A stretch of 64,000 bases of DNA from Azospirillum sp. TSO35-2 (GTDB lineage: Bacteria > Pseudomonadota > Alphaproteobacteria > Azospirillales > Azospirillaceae): the NCBI RefSeq assembly GCF_003116095.1, contig NZ_LGRA01000021.1:2966361-3030360 (forward strand). The letters are read 5' to 3'. The stretch's first letter is position 1. Each line of letters begins with the position of its first letter. Positions 31,072 through 39,782 of the stretch are shown in pieces. A program made the position numbers and the translations under genes. Below the pieces are notes generated by a model, which searched no databases, was not told the origin of the DNA, and saw nothing but the letters and a program-made list of their open reading frames with translations.

Positions 31072-32235
31072 ATGCTGGAGCGTCAGGCGAGGGACGTCCG
31101 TCTCGACCTTTTCAAGGGCGTGGCCCTTCTCATCATCTTCATCAACCACGTCGGGACCAACCCGCTGGCGAAGGTGATGCCCGGCCGTTTCGGACCGTCC
31201 GATTCGGCGGAGATCTTCGTCTTCATCTCCGGCTACGCCGTGGCGCTGGCCTACGGTCCGGTCCTGGCGGAGCGCGGCTTCGCCGCCTGCCTGGGCAAGG
31301 CGCTGGCCCGCTGCCGCCATTTGTGGGCGGCGAACATCGCCACCATGCTCGCCTGCGCCCTGGTCGTCGCCGCGGCGGTCCATGGCGCCGACCTGCCGAT
31401 CACCGCCTCCAACCGGCTGGCCAGCTTCGCGCCGCTGTTCGACAGCCCGGTGACGGCGATGGCGTGGCATCTGGTTCTGCTGTATCTGCCCTTCGCGCTC
31501 GACATCCTGGCGCTCTACATCGTTCTGGTTGCCGCCGCTCCGGTTTTCCTGTGGTCCTACGCCCGCTTCGGCTGGGCGGCGGTGGTGGCGTCGGTTGCGC
31601 TGTATCTGGCCGCCCAGGCCGTGCCGGAGGCGACGCCTCCCAACCTGTGGCAGGGCGGCTGGAACTTCAGCCCGCTGGCGTGGCAGTGCGTCTTCTTCCT
31701 GGGCACGACGCTGGCCCTGGTCGTGCGCAGCGGCCGGCTGAGGTTGCCGCGTTCGCCCTGGCTGCTGGTGGCGGCGCTGGCGGTGGTGGTCGGCATGGCG
31801 CTGTGGAAGGGGGCGGCGTCCGACCTCGGCCGGTCGCTGCTGCCCGTTTCGCTGCATCCATGGCTGCCGGCGGACACCATTCCCTGGGCCGGAAAGCACA
31901 GTCTGGAGCCGATGCGGCTGCTGCATTTCCTGGCGCTGGTCTGCGCCGCGGCGCTGCTGGTGCCGCGCGACGCCGCGTGGCTGCGCTCCGGCCCGGCGCG
32001 GCTGCTGACCGCCTGCGGCCGCCATTCGCTGCCGGTGTTCTGCGTCGGGGTGGTGCTGTCCTTCACCGGCACCGTGCTGTTGCTGCTGGCCGACCGGAGC
32101 ATGGCGACCGTCCTGGCGGTCAACCTGGGCGGCATGGCGGCGCTGGTGCTGTTGGCGATGGTGCTGGAGCGTCGGCGGACGCGCCGGGGTGTTTCCCCGG
32201 CCCCCACCGCGACGGTTGCGGCGGAGACGCCCTGA
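31072..32235 (+). CDS. opgC: OpgC-family membrane acyltransferase
   Basis: A 387-residue inner-membrane protein with about ten hydrophobic helices. The start DVRLDLFKGVALLIIFINHVGTNPL, the SAEIFVFISGYAVALAYG segment and the C-terminal GRHSLPVFCVGVVLSF are typical of OpgC proteins, which add succinyl groups to osmoregulated periplasmic glucans. The conserved Asp, His and Ser of the acyltransferase-3-like fold are visible in these segments. No opgG/opgH glucan synthesis genes are nearby, so the acceptor could differ. ATG 31072 follows GGAGAGGCAGG. Confidence 0.85.
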   Translation: MLERQARDVRLDLFKGVALLIIFINHVGTNPLAKVMPGRFGPSDSAEIFVFISGYAVALAYGPVLAERGFAACLGKALARCRHLWAANIATMLACALVVAAAVHGADLPITASNRLASFAPLFDSPVTAMAWHLVLLYLPFALDILALYIVLVAAAPVFLWSYARFGWAAVVASVALYLAAQAVPEATPPNLWQGGWNFSPLAWQCVFFLGTTLALVVRSGRLRLPRSPWLLVAALAVVVGMALWKGAASDLGRSLLPVSLHPWLPADTIPWAGKHSLEPMRLLHFLALVCAAALLVPRDAAWLRSGPARLLTACGRHSLPVFCVGVVLSFTGTVLLLLADRSMATVLAVNLGGMAALVLLAMVLERRRTRRGVSPAPTATVAAETP

Positions 32236-32270
32236 CCCGGCGTCGATCCGGCAAGCTACGGCTGAGCGTC

Positions 32271-32299
32271 TTGAATCCTGCGGTCGGACGGCGCATAAT
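32271..32299 (+). promoter_or_regulatory. Sigma-70-like promoter of a probable leaderless transcript
   Basis: TTGAAT (32271-32276), a 17-base spacer, then CATAAT (32294-32299). The next gene's ATG is at 32306, so the expected transcription start falls on or beside the start codon. Confidence 0.5.
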
Positions 32300-32305
32300 C
32301 CCGGA

Positions 32306-32608
32306 ATGCAAATCAATCCGGCCATACCGTCCTACCAGACGTTGAAGCCGACCCCGCAGCTGACGCCCGCGGCGCAGATCGCCATGTCTCCGGCAGTCCA
32401 GGCGGCGCAGCAGACCGCTCCGTCGGTGCGCACCCAGACCGCGGCCGCGCCGCAGGCCACCGGCAAGTCCGAACAGACGCGCGACGCCCGGTCGGGAACC
32501 CAGGGCGGCCAGACGGTCGACACGACCGCGGCGGCGCTGGGCGCGCGGGTGAACGCCCAGGGCTATCGCGGCTCCGCCCGCGGATCGCTGCTCGACCTTT
32601 CGGCCTGA
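32306..32608 (+). CDS. Hypothetical small Gln/Ala/Thr-rich protein
   Basis: A 100-residue protein of low complexity, rich in Ala, Gln, Thr and Pro, without signal peptide or membrane helix. It starts MQINPAIPSYQTLKP and ends with YRGSARGSLLDLSA, the most conserved-looking part. A good promoter ends only 6 bases before the ATG and no ribosome binding site is visible, suggesting leaderless translation. A strong hairpin terminator follows 30 bases after the stop, which supports a real independent gene. I do not recognise the family. Confidence 0.65.
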   Translation: MQINPAIPSYQTLKPTPQLTPAAQIAMSPAVQAAQQTAPSVRTQTAAAPQATGKSEQTRDARSGTQGGQTVDTTAAALGARVNAQGYRGSARGSLLDLSA

Positions 32609-32637
32609 GCCGGCGCCTCATCAGGTTGCTGCGCCAA

Positions 32638-32669
32638 AAAGGCGGCGGAGGTTTCCCTCCGCCGCCTTT
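32638..32669. terminator. Bidirectional rho-independent terminator
   Basis: AAAGGCGGCGGAGG (32638-32651) pairs with CCTCCGCCGCCTTT (32656-32669) around a TTTC loop. On the minus strand it ends in TTTTT, on the plus strand in TTT. It serves the convergent genes ending at 32608 and 32700. Confidence 0.85.
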
Positions 32670-32699
32670 GTCGTTTCGCGCCGGAGAGGCGCGTTGGCC

Positions 32700-33137
32700 T
32701 CAGTGCGACAATTCGCTCAGGGGACCCTTGCCCTTGACGGACTCGTAGCGGCCCTTCTGCCACTTCTCCAGTCCCTGGAGTTCCTTCTCGGTCATGTTCA
32801 GGGTCAGCTTGCTGCCCTTCATGTGCAGCTTGCTCAGCGGCAGGACGACGTCCTTGTCGCTGACATCCACGGTGTGGTCGACGTCGAGCACGGCGTAGAG
32901 CTGGTTGTTGTAGCGGACGACATCCTCGATCTCCGCCATGTTCTCGCCCTTGCTGCCGTAGATGTCCTTCCCCTTCAACTGATCGACATGCATCCGCAGC
33001 AGCGCCGGATCGGCGCGGTCGTCGACGGCCGCAACCGTTGGATTGTTGGACTTGGTGACGCTGTGGTCGGACGCAGCCAGGGCCGGCGTGGCGGCAAGCA
33101 TGGCGGCGGTGCAGCCCAGAAGAAGGTAGCGTTTCAT
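32700..33137 (-). CDS. Exported PRC-barrel domain protein
   Basis: A 145-residue protein. A signal peptide (MKRYLLLGCTAAMLAATPALA) is cleaved around residue 21-22. A PRC-barrel domain spans about 45-115, with KGKDIYGSKGENMAEIEDVVRYNNQLYAVLDVD and VVLPLSKLHM. PRC barrels in exported alphaproteobacterial proteins are common but of unclear function, sometimes stress-induced. It is monocistronic: a terminator follows at 32638-32669. Confidence 0.85.
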   Translation of the reverse strand: MKRYLLLGCTAAMLAATPALAASDHSVTKSNNPTVAAVDDRADPALLRMHVDQLKGKDIYGSKGENMAEIEDVVRYNNQLYAVLDVDHTVDVSDKDVVLPLSKLHMKGSKLTLNMTEKELQGLEKWQKGRYESVKGKGPLSELSH

Positions 33138-33217
33138 CGGTTGGCTCCATCTTGCGTGGATGTTGTCCCCGATGAACGGCGCAGTCTGCGGGAAGGTTTC
33201 ATTGCAGCCAAAAGAAA

Positions 33218-33248
33218 GGGGCCTTTCCCCCGATTTGAGAAAGGCCCC
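33218..33248 (-). terminator. Rho-independent terminator of the clpP-like gene
   Basis: GGGGCCTTTC (33218-33227) pairs with GAAAGGCCCC (33239-33248). On the minus strand the stem is followed by TTTCTTTT. It lies 28 bases after the ClpP-like stop codon. Confidence 0.85.
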
Positions 33249-33275
33249 CTGGTATTCCGGACGGTTGCGGAACGC

Positions 33276-33902
33276 TTACTTCAGCTCGTCCATCGTGTTG
33301 ATGATGTGACTGACGATGCCGTATTCCTTGGCCTCGTCCGCCATCATCCAATAGTTGCGATCGGTGTCCTTGGAGACCTTTTCCAGCGTCTGCCCGGTCT
33401 CACGCGCGATGATCTTGTTCAGACGCTCGCGCATGCGGATGATTTCCTTCGCCTCGATGGCGATGTCCGTCGCCCGGCCGCCCGTCCCGCCCAGCGGCTG
33501 GTGGATCAGGAAGCGGGTGTTGGGCAGGCAGAAGCGGTCTTCCTTGTTCGCCGCCAGGAAGATGTGGCAGCCGGCGCTGGCGACCCAGCCCGTGCCCAGC
33601 ATCTTCACCCGCGGCTTGATGAAGCGGATCATGTCGTGGATGGTGTCGCCGGCCTCGACGTGACCACCGGGCGAGTTGACCACCACGGTGACGTCGTCGT
33701 CGCTCTCATGGGCGAACGCCAGCAGCTGCGCCGAAACGGCCTGCGCCAGCTTCATGTCGATCTGACCGAAGATCAGGACCGTGCGCGCCTTGAACAGGCT
33801 CTGCTGAACGGCGGCGAACGGCGGCTGGGCGCTGTCCTTCGACTTTTCGTCCGGTTCCTTTTCCGGTTCATCGTCGAACCGGGTGTATCCGACCTGCGCC
33901 AT
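33276..33902 (-). CDS. ClpP-like ATP-dependent protease proteolytic subunit
   Basis: A 208-residue serine protease of the ClpP family. The catalytic triad is visible: Ser109 (GWVASAGCHIF), His134 (TRFLIHQPLGG) and Asp179 (SKDTDRNY). The active-site segment differs from the usual GQAASMGA. The N-terminus has about 30 residues rich in Asp/Glu/Lys before the core. ClpP forms a barrel that degrades proteins fed by ClpX or ClpA. Neither clpX nor clpA is nearby, so this is more likely a second paralogue than the housekeeping copy. It is monocistronic with its own terminator. Confidence 0.87.
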   Translation of the reverse strand: MAQVGYTRFDDEPEKEPDEKSKDSAQPPFAAVQQSLFKARTVLIFGQIDMKLAQAVSAQLLAFAHESDDDVTVVVNSPGGHVEAGDTIHDMIRFIKPRVKMLGTGWVASAGCHIFLAANKEDRFCLPNTRFLIHQPLGGTGGRATDIAIEAKEIIRMRERLNKIIARETGQTLEKVSKDTDRNYWMMADEAKEYGIVSHIINTMDELK

Positions 33903-34106
33903 TGATGTTCTTCTCCCTGATATCGGAAGCGGGGCTGCGGACCCTCGTCGGACCCGGAGCCGCATTGCGCCTTGCCAAGTCTCCACATAGCCTGTCCGGG
34001 CTGCATGTTCAACGTCCGGCAGGCCAAAATCGGTCGGGACCGGATTGACCCGGCCCGGTCGCTCCGGCCACACTCCGCCCGCCGGAATATCGAGGAGCGG
34101 AGCGGA

Positions 34107-34958
34107 ATGGCCGGAACGGCGGCGGGGCAGGGCGTGTCGGTGATCATCGCGGCCCACCGCGCCCACGACACCATCGCGCGCGCCGTGCGCAGCCTGCTGG
34201 ACCAGGACTGGACCGCGTGGGAGGCGGTGATCGTCAGCGACGACGGCACCGATTACCGCCCGACGCTGGTGGCGGCGGGACTGGATGATCCGCGGCTGGT
34301 CTTCACCGGCACCGGCCGAATCGGCGCCGGCGCGCCGGCGGCGCGCAACGCCGGACTGGCGGCAGCGCGGCTGGAGCTGGTGGCGCCGCTCGACGCCGAC
34401 GACCGCTTCCGGCCCGGCCGGCTGTCGGCGCTGGCCCCGCTGGCGCTGGTCCATGGCGCCGCCTTCGACAACGTCGCCGTGGTGCGGGACGAGGATGATT
34501 CGCCGCTGTTGCGCCTGTTCGACGATGGCACGGCGCCGGCACGGCTCGACGCCGGCGGCTTCCTGGCCACCTCGGTGCCGATGTTCCCGCTGGTGCGCCG
34601 CGAGCTGGCGCCGGGCTGGGACGAGGACGTGAATTTCTGCGACGACGTGGTGTTCAACACGCGGCTTCTCGCCACCACCGGCCCGGTCCCGCTGGTGGCG
34701 ACGCCCTTCTACGAATATCGCCAGCGCGCCGGCTCCATCACCTTCTCCGCCGACAGCGGGGAGCGGGCGGAGCGCTGCTACCGCCATGTGCTGGACCGGC
34801 TGGCGCGGGATGGATTCGGCATCGCCGACCGCGCCTTGGTCGCCCGCTTCGCCGCCGCCATCGAGATCAAGCGCGCCCGCAACGCCGCCTTCGATGCCGC
34901 CTTCAAGGCCGGCCGTTGCGCCAACTTCCAGGAGTTCCTGGCGCTGGCCGACGGGTAG
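34107..34958 (+). CDS. Glycosyltransferase family 2 protein
   Basis: A 283-residue GT-A fold enzyme. The nucleotide-sugar start is VSVIIAAHRAHDTIARAVRSLLDQDWTAWE, followed by VSDDGTD, then the metal-binding motif PLDADDRF and a possible catalytic region WDEDVNFCDDVVFNTRL. It would transfer a sugar to a surface polysaccharide, lipid or protein; donor and acceptor are unknown. There is no membrane helix. The ATG at 34107 follows GAGGAGCGGAG. It is divergent from the clpP-like gene and has no other polysaccharide genes around it. Confidence 0.85.
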   Translation: MAGTAAGQGVSVIIAAHRAHDTIARAVRSLLDQDWTAWEAVIVSDDGTDYRPTLVAAGLDDPRLVFTGTGRIGAGAPAARNAGLAAARLELVAPLDADDRFRPGRLSALAPLALVHGAAFDNVAVVRDEDDSPLLRLFDDGTAPARLDAGGFLATSVPMFPLVRRELAPGWDEDVNFCDDVVFNTRLLATTGPVPLVATPFYEYRQRAGSITFSADSGERAERCYRHVLDRLARDGFGIADRALVARFAAAIEIKRARNAAFDAAFKAGRCANFQEFLALADG

Positions 34959-35064
34959 CCCCACGATTCGCGACGATTCCGACCACGATTCCGCAGGTTT
35001 TGTTTTACCATTTCATGTCAGCCTCGATCTGTCGCCGACCGCCGGACCGGACACGGTATTGGAC

Positions 35065-35370
35065 ATGAGCGCCCCGACCTGCTGCCTCGCCCGCATCCCC
35101 GCCAACGGAAAGTTCTGGCTGAAGAACGCGCGGGTTCCCGACGCCTTGTGCGACATCCGGATCGAGGATGGCCGCATCCGGGCGCTGGTCCCGGCCGGCG
35201 ACTCGCCCTGCTGCGCGCCGGGCCTGGACCTCGACGGCGGGGCGGTGCGCCGGCTGGACGGGGATGGTCCGGTCGAGGCCGGCGGGACGGCCGACCTGTG
35301 GGTGACGCTGTGCAGCGGCCGGACGGTGGCGATGCGGGGCGGCCGGCTGGAGGATGCGGTTCCCCCCTGA
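35065..35370 (+). CDS. Small amidohydrolase-like protein lacking the catalytic barrel
   Basis: A 101-residue protein. Residues about 15-60 (KFWLKNARVPDALCDIRIEDGRIRALVPAG, then PGLDLDGGAVRR) look like the beta-sandwich start of cytosine-deaminase-type amidohydrolases. Residues about 70-97 (PVEAGGTADLWVTLCSGRTVAMRGGRLED) look like their C-terminal sandwich strands. The whole metal-binding TIM barrel between them, about 300 residues, is missing. It may be a deletion remnant or a small stand-alone composite domain. The reading frame is clean, with normal codon use. No function is assigned. Confidence 0.6.
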   Translation: MSAPTCCLARIPANGKFWLKNARVPDALCDIRIEDGRIRALVPAGDSPCCAPGLDLDGGAVRRLDGDGPVEAGGTADLWVTLCSGRTVAMRGGRLEDAVPP

Positions 35371-35403
35371 CCACCGACGGACGGTTCGCCGCATTGAACC
35401 TTC

Positions 35404-35432
35404 TCGACATCGGATGTGAACTGAACGATATA
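35404..35432 (+). promoter_or_regulatory. Putative promoter of the second RND operon
   Basis: TCGACA (35404-35409), a 17-base spacer, then GATATA (35427-35432), which forms the centre of the palindrome at 35419-35440. A repressor bound there would cover the -10 element. The -10 match to consensus is weak. Confidence 0.35.
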
Positions 35433-35440
35433 GTTCAGTT
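35419..35440. promoter_or_regulatory. Perfect palindromic operator upstream of the second RND operon
   Basis: AACTGAAC-GATATA-GTTCAGTT: 8-bp perfect inverted arms around a 6-base AT centre, 62 bases before the adaptor start. The shape is that of a TetR/AcrR-class operator. No regulator gene is adjacent, so control in trans is inferred. Confidence 0.65.
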
Positions 35441-35502
35441 TGCCCGGCCGCCGTTCGGTTGCGCCGCGGCGGCAACGAAACGTCTTCCAGGTCACAGCCT
35501 CC

Positions 35503-36651
35503 ATGCGCCATTCGCTTCGCATCGTCGCACTCCTCGTCCTGATGGCATTGGCCGGCGGGGCGTACTGGTATTTCGTGAAGCAGGGCGGAACCGTGGCCGG
35601 GCTGACCGCGACGCTGAAGGCGGCCGGCGGCGCACCGGCGCAAGGCGGTGCGTCCGGCGCGCCGGGGGGCGGGGCCAAGCCGCCGGGCGGCATGCCGCCG
35701 ATGCCGGTGGAGGCGGCGACGGTGCGCGTCGGCACGGTCGACCGCACGGTGACCGCCGTCGGCTCCCTGCTGTCCAACGAATCGGTGATGATCCGTCCGG
35801 AAATCGCCGGCCGCATCTCCGAGATCGCCTTCAAGGAAGGCCAGCGCGTGACCAAGGGCAGCGTGCTGGTGCGGCTGGACGACGCCATCGCGCGGGCCAC
35901 CCTGGCCCAGGCGCAGGCGAGCATCGCCTTTTCCCGCGCCGAACTGTCGCGCGCCGACCAGCTGGTCCGCCAGAACACCGGCCCCTTGCGCAGCCGCGAG
36001 CAGGCGGCGGCCAAGCTGCTGGCCGACGAGGCGGCGGTGCAGTTGGCGAAGGCGCAACTGGACAAGCAGGTCATCACCGCGCCGTTCGACGGCGTGCTGG
36101 GCCTGCGCAAGGTGTCGGTCGGCGACTTCGTCCAGGCGGGCAAGGACATCGTCAACCTGGAGGACATCGACACCCTGAAGCTGGATTTCCGGGTGCCGGA
36201 GATGTTCCTGCCGGCGGTGAAGGTCGGCCAGACGGTGAAGGTGGCGGTGGACGCCTTCGGCGGGCGCAGCTTCGACGGCACGGTCTACGCCATCGACCCG
36301 CTGGTCGATGTGAACGGCCGTGCCCTGGCGGTCCGCGCCCGCGTGCCGAATCCCGACGGCAACCTGCGTCCCGGCCTGTTCGCCCGCGTCGGCCTGACCC
36401 TGGTCACGGTGCCGAACGCGGTGCTGATCCCGGAACAGGCCATCGTCGCCTTCGGCAAGGACCAGTTCGTCTTCAAGGTGGTCGACGGCAAGGTCAGCCA
36501 GACCAAGGTGACCCTGGGCGAGCGCCGCAACGCCGAGGTGGAGATCACCCAGGGGCTGGCCGCCGGCGACGTGGTGGTCACCGCCGGCCAACTGAAGATT
36601 CGCGACGGCGCGCCTGTGGCCGTGGTGCCCAACAAGCCCGCCGGGAGCTGA
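35503..36651 (+). CDS. RND efflux periplasmic adaptor (MdtA/AcrA family)
   Basis: A 382-residue membrane fusion protein. An N-terminal anchor helix (IVALLVLMALAGGAYWYFV) is followed by a Gly/Pro/Ala linker. Then come the lipoyl start VGSLLSNESVMIRPEIAGRISEIAFKEGQRV, a short coiled coil (about 125-160), and the barrel with ALAVRARVPNPDGNLRPGLFARV. The ATG at 35503 starts at the anchor helix; the frame is open from 35440. The stop is 4 bases before the pump gene. It pairs with the downstream RND pump to export drugs, metals or lipids. Confidence 0.93.
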   Translation: MRHSLRIVALLVLMALAGGAYWYFVKQGGTVAGLTATLKAAGGAPAQGGASGAPGGGAKPPGGMPPMPVEAATVRVGTVDRTVTAVGSLLSNESVMIRPEIAGRISEIAFKEGQRVTKGSVLVRLDDAIARATLAQAQASIAFSRAELSRADQLVRQNTGPLRSREQAAAKLLADEAAVQLAKAQLDKQVITAPFDGVLGLRKVSVGDFVQAGKDIVNLEDIDTLKLDFRVPEMFLPAVKVGQTVKVAVDAFGGRSFDGTVYAIDPLVDVNGRALAVRARVPNPDGNLRPGLFARVGLTLVTVPNAVLIPEQAIVAFGKDQFVFKVVDGKVSQTKVTLGERRNAEVEITQGLAAGDVVVTAGQLKIRDGAPVAVVPNKPAGS

Positions 36652-36655
36652 ACCC

Positions 36656-39600
36656 ATGGTCCTGTCCGACATTTCGGTCCGCCGTCCCGTCCTAGCGACG
36701 GTGATGAGCCTCGCGCTGATGCTGATCGGCATCGTGTCGTACCAGCGCCTGTCGGTGCGCGAGTATCCCAAGATCGACGAGCCGGTGGTCACCGTCGAGA
36801 CGACCTACAAGGGCGCCTCGGCCCAGATCATCGAGAGCCAAGTCACCCAGACGCTGGAGGACAGCCTCGCCGGCATCGAGGGCATCGACGTCATGTCCTC
36901 GATCAGCCGGGCGGAGAAGTCGCAGATCACCCTGCGCTTCCGGCTCGACCGCAACGTCGACGTGGCGGCCAGCGATGTGCGCGACCGGGTGGGCCGCGTC
37001 CGCGCCGCCCTGCCGTCGGAAATCGACGAGCCGGTGATCGCCAAGGTCGAGGCCGACGCCCAGCCGATCATCTATCTCGCCTTCTCCTCCGACCGGCATT
37101 CGCCGCTGGAGGTCACCGACTTCGCCGACCGCTACGTCAAGGACCGGCTGCAGAACCTGCCCGGCGTCGCCCAGGTCCGCATCTTCGGCGAGCGGCGCTT
37201 CGCCATGCGGCTGTGGCTCGACCCGCAGCGGATGGCCGCCTACCGGGTGACGCCGCAGGACGTCGAGGCGGCGCTGCGCAAGCAGAACGTCGAGATCCCG
37301 GCCGGCCGCGTCGAAAGCGTGGCGCGCGAGTTCACCGTGGTGTCGGAAACCGACCTGCGCACGCCCGCCGAGTTCGAGAACATCATCCTGCGCGACGATT
37401 CCGGCTATCTGGTGCGTCTGCGCGACATTGGCCGGGCGGAGCTGGGCGCGCTCGACGAACGGGTCAGCGCGCGGTTCAACGGCCGCGGCGCCGTCGCCAT
37501 CGGCGTGGTCAAGCAGTCGACCGCCAACCCGCTCGACGTGTCGAAAGCGGTCAACAACGCGCTGCCGAAGATCACCGCCGCCCTGCCCGACGGCATGGGG
37601 GTCGACGTCGCCTATGACAGCTCGGTCTTCATCTCCAAGTCGATTGACGCGGTGTTCCACACGATCTTCGAAGCCATCGTGCTGGTCGTGCTGGTGATCT
37701 TCTTCTTCCTGCGCTCTCTGCGGGCGACGCTGGTGCCGCTGGTGACCATCCCGGTGTCGCTGATCGGCGGCTTCGCCCTGATGTACGCCTTCGGCTTCTC
37801 GATCAACACGCTGACGCTGCTGTCGATGGTGCTGGCCATCGGCCTGGTGGTCGACGACGCCATCGTCATGCTGGAGAACATCTTCCGTTACGTCGAAGAG
37901 GGGATGGACCCCTTCCGGGCGGCGCTGAAGGGCTCGCGCGAGATCGGCTTCGCCGTCATCGCCATGACCATCACGCTGGCGGCGGTGTACGCGCCGATCG
38001 GCTTCATGACCGGCCGCACCGGCCGCCTGTTCACCGAGTTCGCGCTGACGCTGGCCGGCGCGGTGATCGTGTCGGGCTTCGTCGCGCTGACGCTGTCGCC
38101 GATGATGTGCTCCAAGCTGCTGAAGCACCAGACCAAGCATAATTTTCTCTACCGCGCGATCGAGCGGCTGCTGGAGGGCATGACCAACGGCTACCGCGCC
38201 CTGCTGCGTCTGTCGCTGCGGGCCCGGCCGCTGGTGCTGCTGATCGGCCTCGGCGTGGCGGCGGCCAGCTATGTGCTGTTCACCGGCCTGAAGTCGGAGC
38301 TGGCACCGGTCGAGGACCGCGGCACCATCGTCGGCATCGCCATCGCGCCGGAAGGCTCGACCCTGGACTACACGATGAGCTACGCCCAGCGGATGGAGGC
38401 GCTGTTCCGCCAGATCCCGGTGCTGGAGAAGTTCTTCGTCGTCGTCGGCTTCCCGGTGGTCAACCAGGGCATCGCCTTCGTCCGCCTGATCGACTGGGAC
38501 CAGCGCGACGTCAAGCAGCAGGCGATCACCGCCCAGCTCTTCCCCAAGATGTTCGGCATTCCCGGCATCCTGGGCTTCGTCACCAACCCGCCGTCGCTGG
38601 GCCAGAGCCCGATCGACAAGCCGGTCAACTTCGTCATCCAGACCTCCCTGCCGTTCGAGGAGCTGCAGACGATGGTCAACGGCATGATGGCGGAGGCGCG
38701 CAACTTCCCCGGCTTGACCAACCTCGACACCGACCTGAAACTGAACAAGCCGGAGCTGCGCGTCTCGCTGGACCGCGACAAGGCGGCCGACCTGGGGGTG
38801 GACGTCGACGCGGTCGGCCGCACGCTGGAAACCCTGCTGGGCGGGCGGCAGGTCACCCGCTTCAAGAAGGAAGGCAAGCAGTACGACGTGATCGTCCAGG
38901 TCGCCAACGTCGACCGCCGCAACCCGGACGACATCGCCTCGATCTATGTCCGCGGCGGCACCAGCGCCACCGGCGGCCCCGGCCAGATGATCTCGCTCGC
39001 CAACCTGGTGAAGGTGGAGGAGCGGGTGTCGCCCAAGGAGCTGAACCACTTCAACAAGCTGCGCTCCGCCACCATCACCGCGACGCTGGCGCCCGGCGTG
39101 TCGCTGGGCGAGGCGCTGGCCGTCATGCAGGCGGCGGCGAACAAGATGCTGCCGGCGACCGCCCAGACCGACTATGCCGGGCAGAGCCGCGAGTTCCGTG
39201 AATCGGCGACCGGCCTCTACTTCGTCTTCATCCTGGCGCTGGCCTTCATCTATCTCGTTCTGGCGGCGCAGTTCGAAAGCTTCATCGACCCCTTCGTCAT
39301 CATGCTGACGGTGCCGCTGTCGATGACCGGTGCGCTCGCCGCGTTGCAGTTCAGCGGCGGGACGATGAACGTCTACAGCCAGATCGGCCTGGTGACGCTG
39401 GTCGGGCTGATCACCAAGCACGGCATCCTGATCGTCGAGTTCGCCAATCAGCTCCAGCGTGCCGGAACCGACATCCGCAAGGCGGTGGAGGAAGCGGCCG
39501 TGCTGCGCCTGCGCCCGATCCTGATGACGACCGGCGCCATGGTGCTGGGCGCCGTGCCGCTGGCCAACGCCCAGGGCGCCGGTGCCGAAAGCCGGCAGGC

Positions 39601-39763
39601 GATCGGCGCCGTCATCGTCGGCGGCATGTCGCTGGGCACGCTGCTGACGCTGTTCGTGGTGCCGACGGTCTACAGCTATCTGGCGCGCAAGAAGCCGCTT
39701 CCGGTTGAGATCGAAGAGGAGCCTCACGGTTCCGGCCACGCCGCGCCCCATCCGGCGGAATGA
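36656..39763 (+). CDS. RND efflux pump permease (AcrB/MdtBC-like)
   Basis: A 1035-residue inner-membrane protein with 12 predicted helices and two periplasmic domains. The N-terminus MVLSDISVRRPVLATVMSLALMLIG and the TM4 proton-relay motif SMVLAIGLVVDDAIVMLEN identify the family. It differs clearly from the pump at 20897-24094 and belongs to a separate branch (KxxPLP tail rather than the MexB tail). It starts 4 bases after the adaptor stop. A receiver-domain gene follows 19 bases downstream. No TolC homologue is in the window. Confidence 0.95.
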   Translation: MVLSDISVRRPVLATVMSLALMLIGIVSYQRLSVREYPKIDEPVVTVETTYKGASAQIIESQVTQTLEDSLAGIEGIDVMSSISRAEKSQITLRFRLDRNVDVAASDVRDRVGRVRAALPSEIDEPVIAKVEADAQPIIYLAFSSDRHSPLEVTDFADRYVKDRLQNLPGVAQVRIFGERRFAMRLWLDPQRMAAYRVTPQDVEAALRKQNVEIPAGRVESVAREFTVVSETDLRTPAEFENIILRDDSGYLVRLRDIGRAELGALDERVSARFNGRGAVAIGVVKQSTANPLDVSKAVNNALPKITAALPDGMGVDVAYDSSVFISKSIDAVFHTIFEAIVLVVLVIFFFLRSLRATLVPLVTIPVSLIGGFALMYAFGFSINTLTLLSMVLAIGLVVDDAIVMLENIFRYVEEGMDPFRAALKGSREIGFAVIAMTITLAAVYAPIGFMTGRTGRLFTEFALTLAGAVIVSGFVALTLSPMMCSKLLKHQTKHNFLYRAIERLLEGMTNGYRALLRLSLRARPLVLLIGLGVAAASYVLFTGLKSELAPVEDRGTIVGIAIAPEGSTLDYTMSYAQRMEALFRQIPVLEKFFVVVGFPVVNQGIAFVRLIDWDQRDVKQQAITAQLFPKMFGIPGILGFVTNPPSLGQSPIDKPVNFVIQTSLPFEELQTMVNGMMAEARNFPGLTNLDTDLKLNKPELRVSLDRDKAADLGVDVDAVGRTLETLLGGRQVTRFKKEGKQYDVIVQVANVDRRNPDDIASIYVRGGTSATGGPGQMISLANLVKVEERVSPKELNHFNKLRSATITATLAPGVSLGEALAVMQAAANKMLPATAQTDYAGQSREFRESATGLYFVFILALAFIYLVLAAQFESFIDPFVIMLTVPLSMTGALAALQFSGGTMNVYSQIGLVTLVGLITKHGILIVEFANQLQRAGTDIRKAVEEAAVLRLRPILMTTGAMVLGAVPLANAQGAGAESRQAIGAVIVGGMSLGTLLTLFVVPTVYSYLARKKPLPVEIEEEPHGSGHAAPHPAE

Positions 39764-39782
39764 GCGGAGGAGCCGCAGCGTC

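Noticed and set aside
29764-32325. 853-codon minus-strand frame covering the OpgC-like gene
   Set aside because: Only its 3' third (29764-30612) is a real gene (DUF2243). The rest is antisense to opgC and of unnatural composition.
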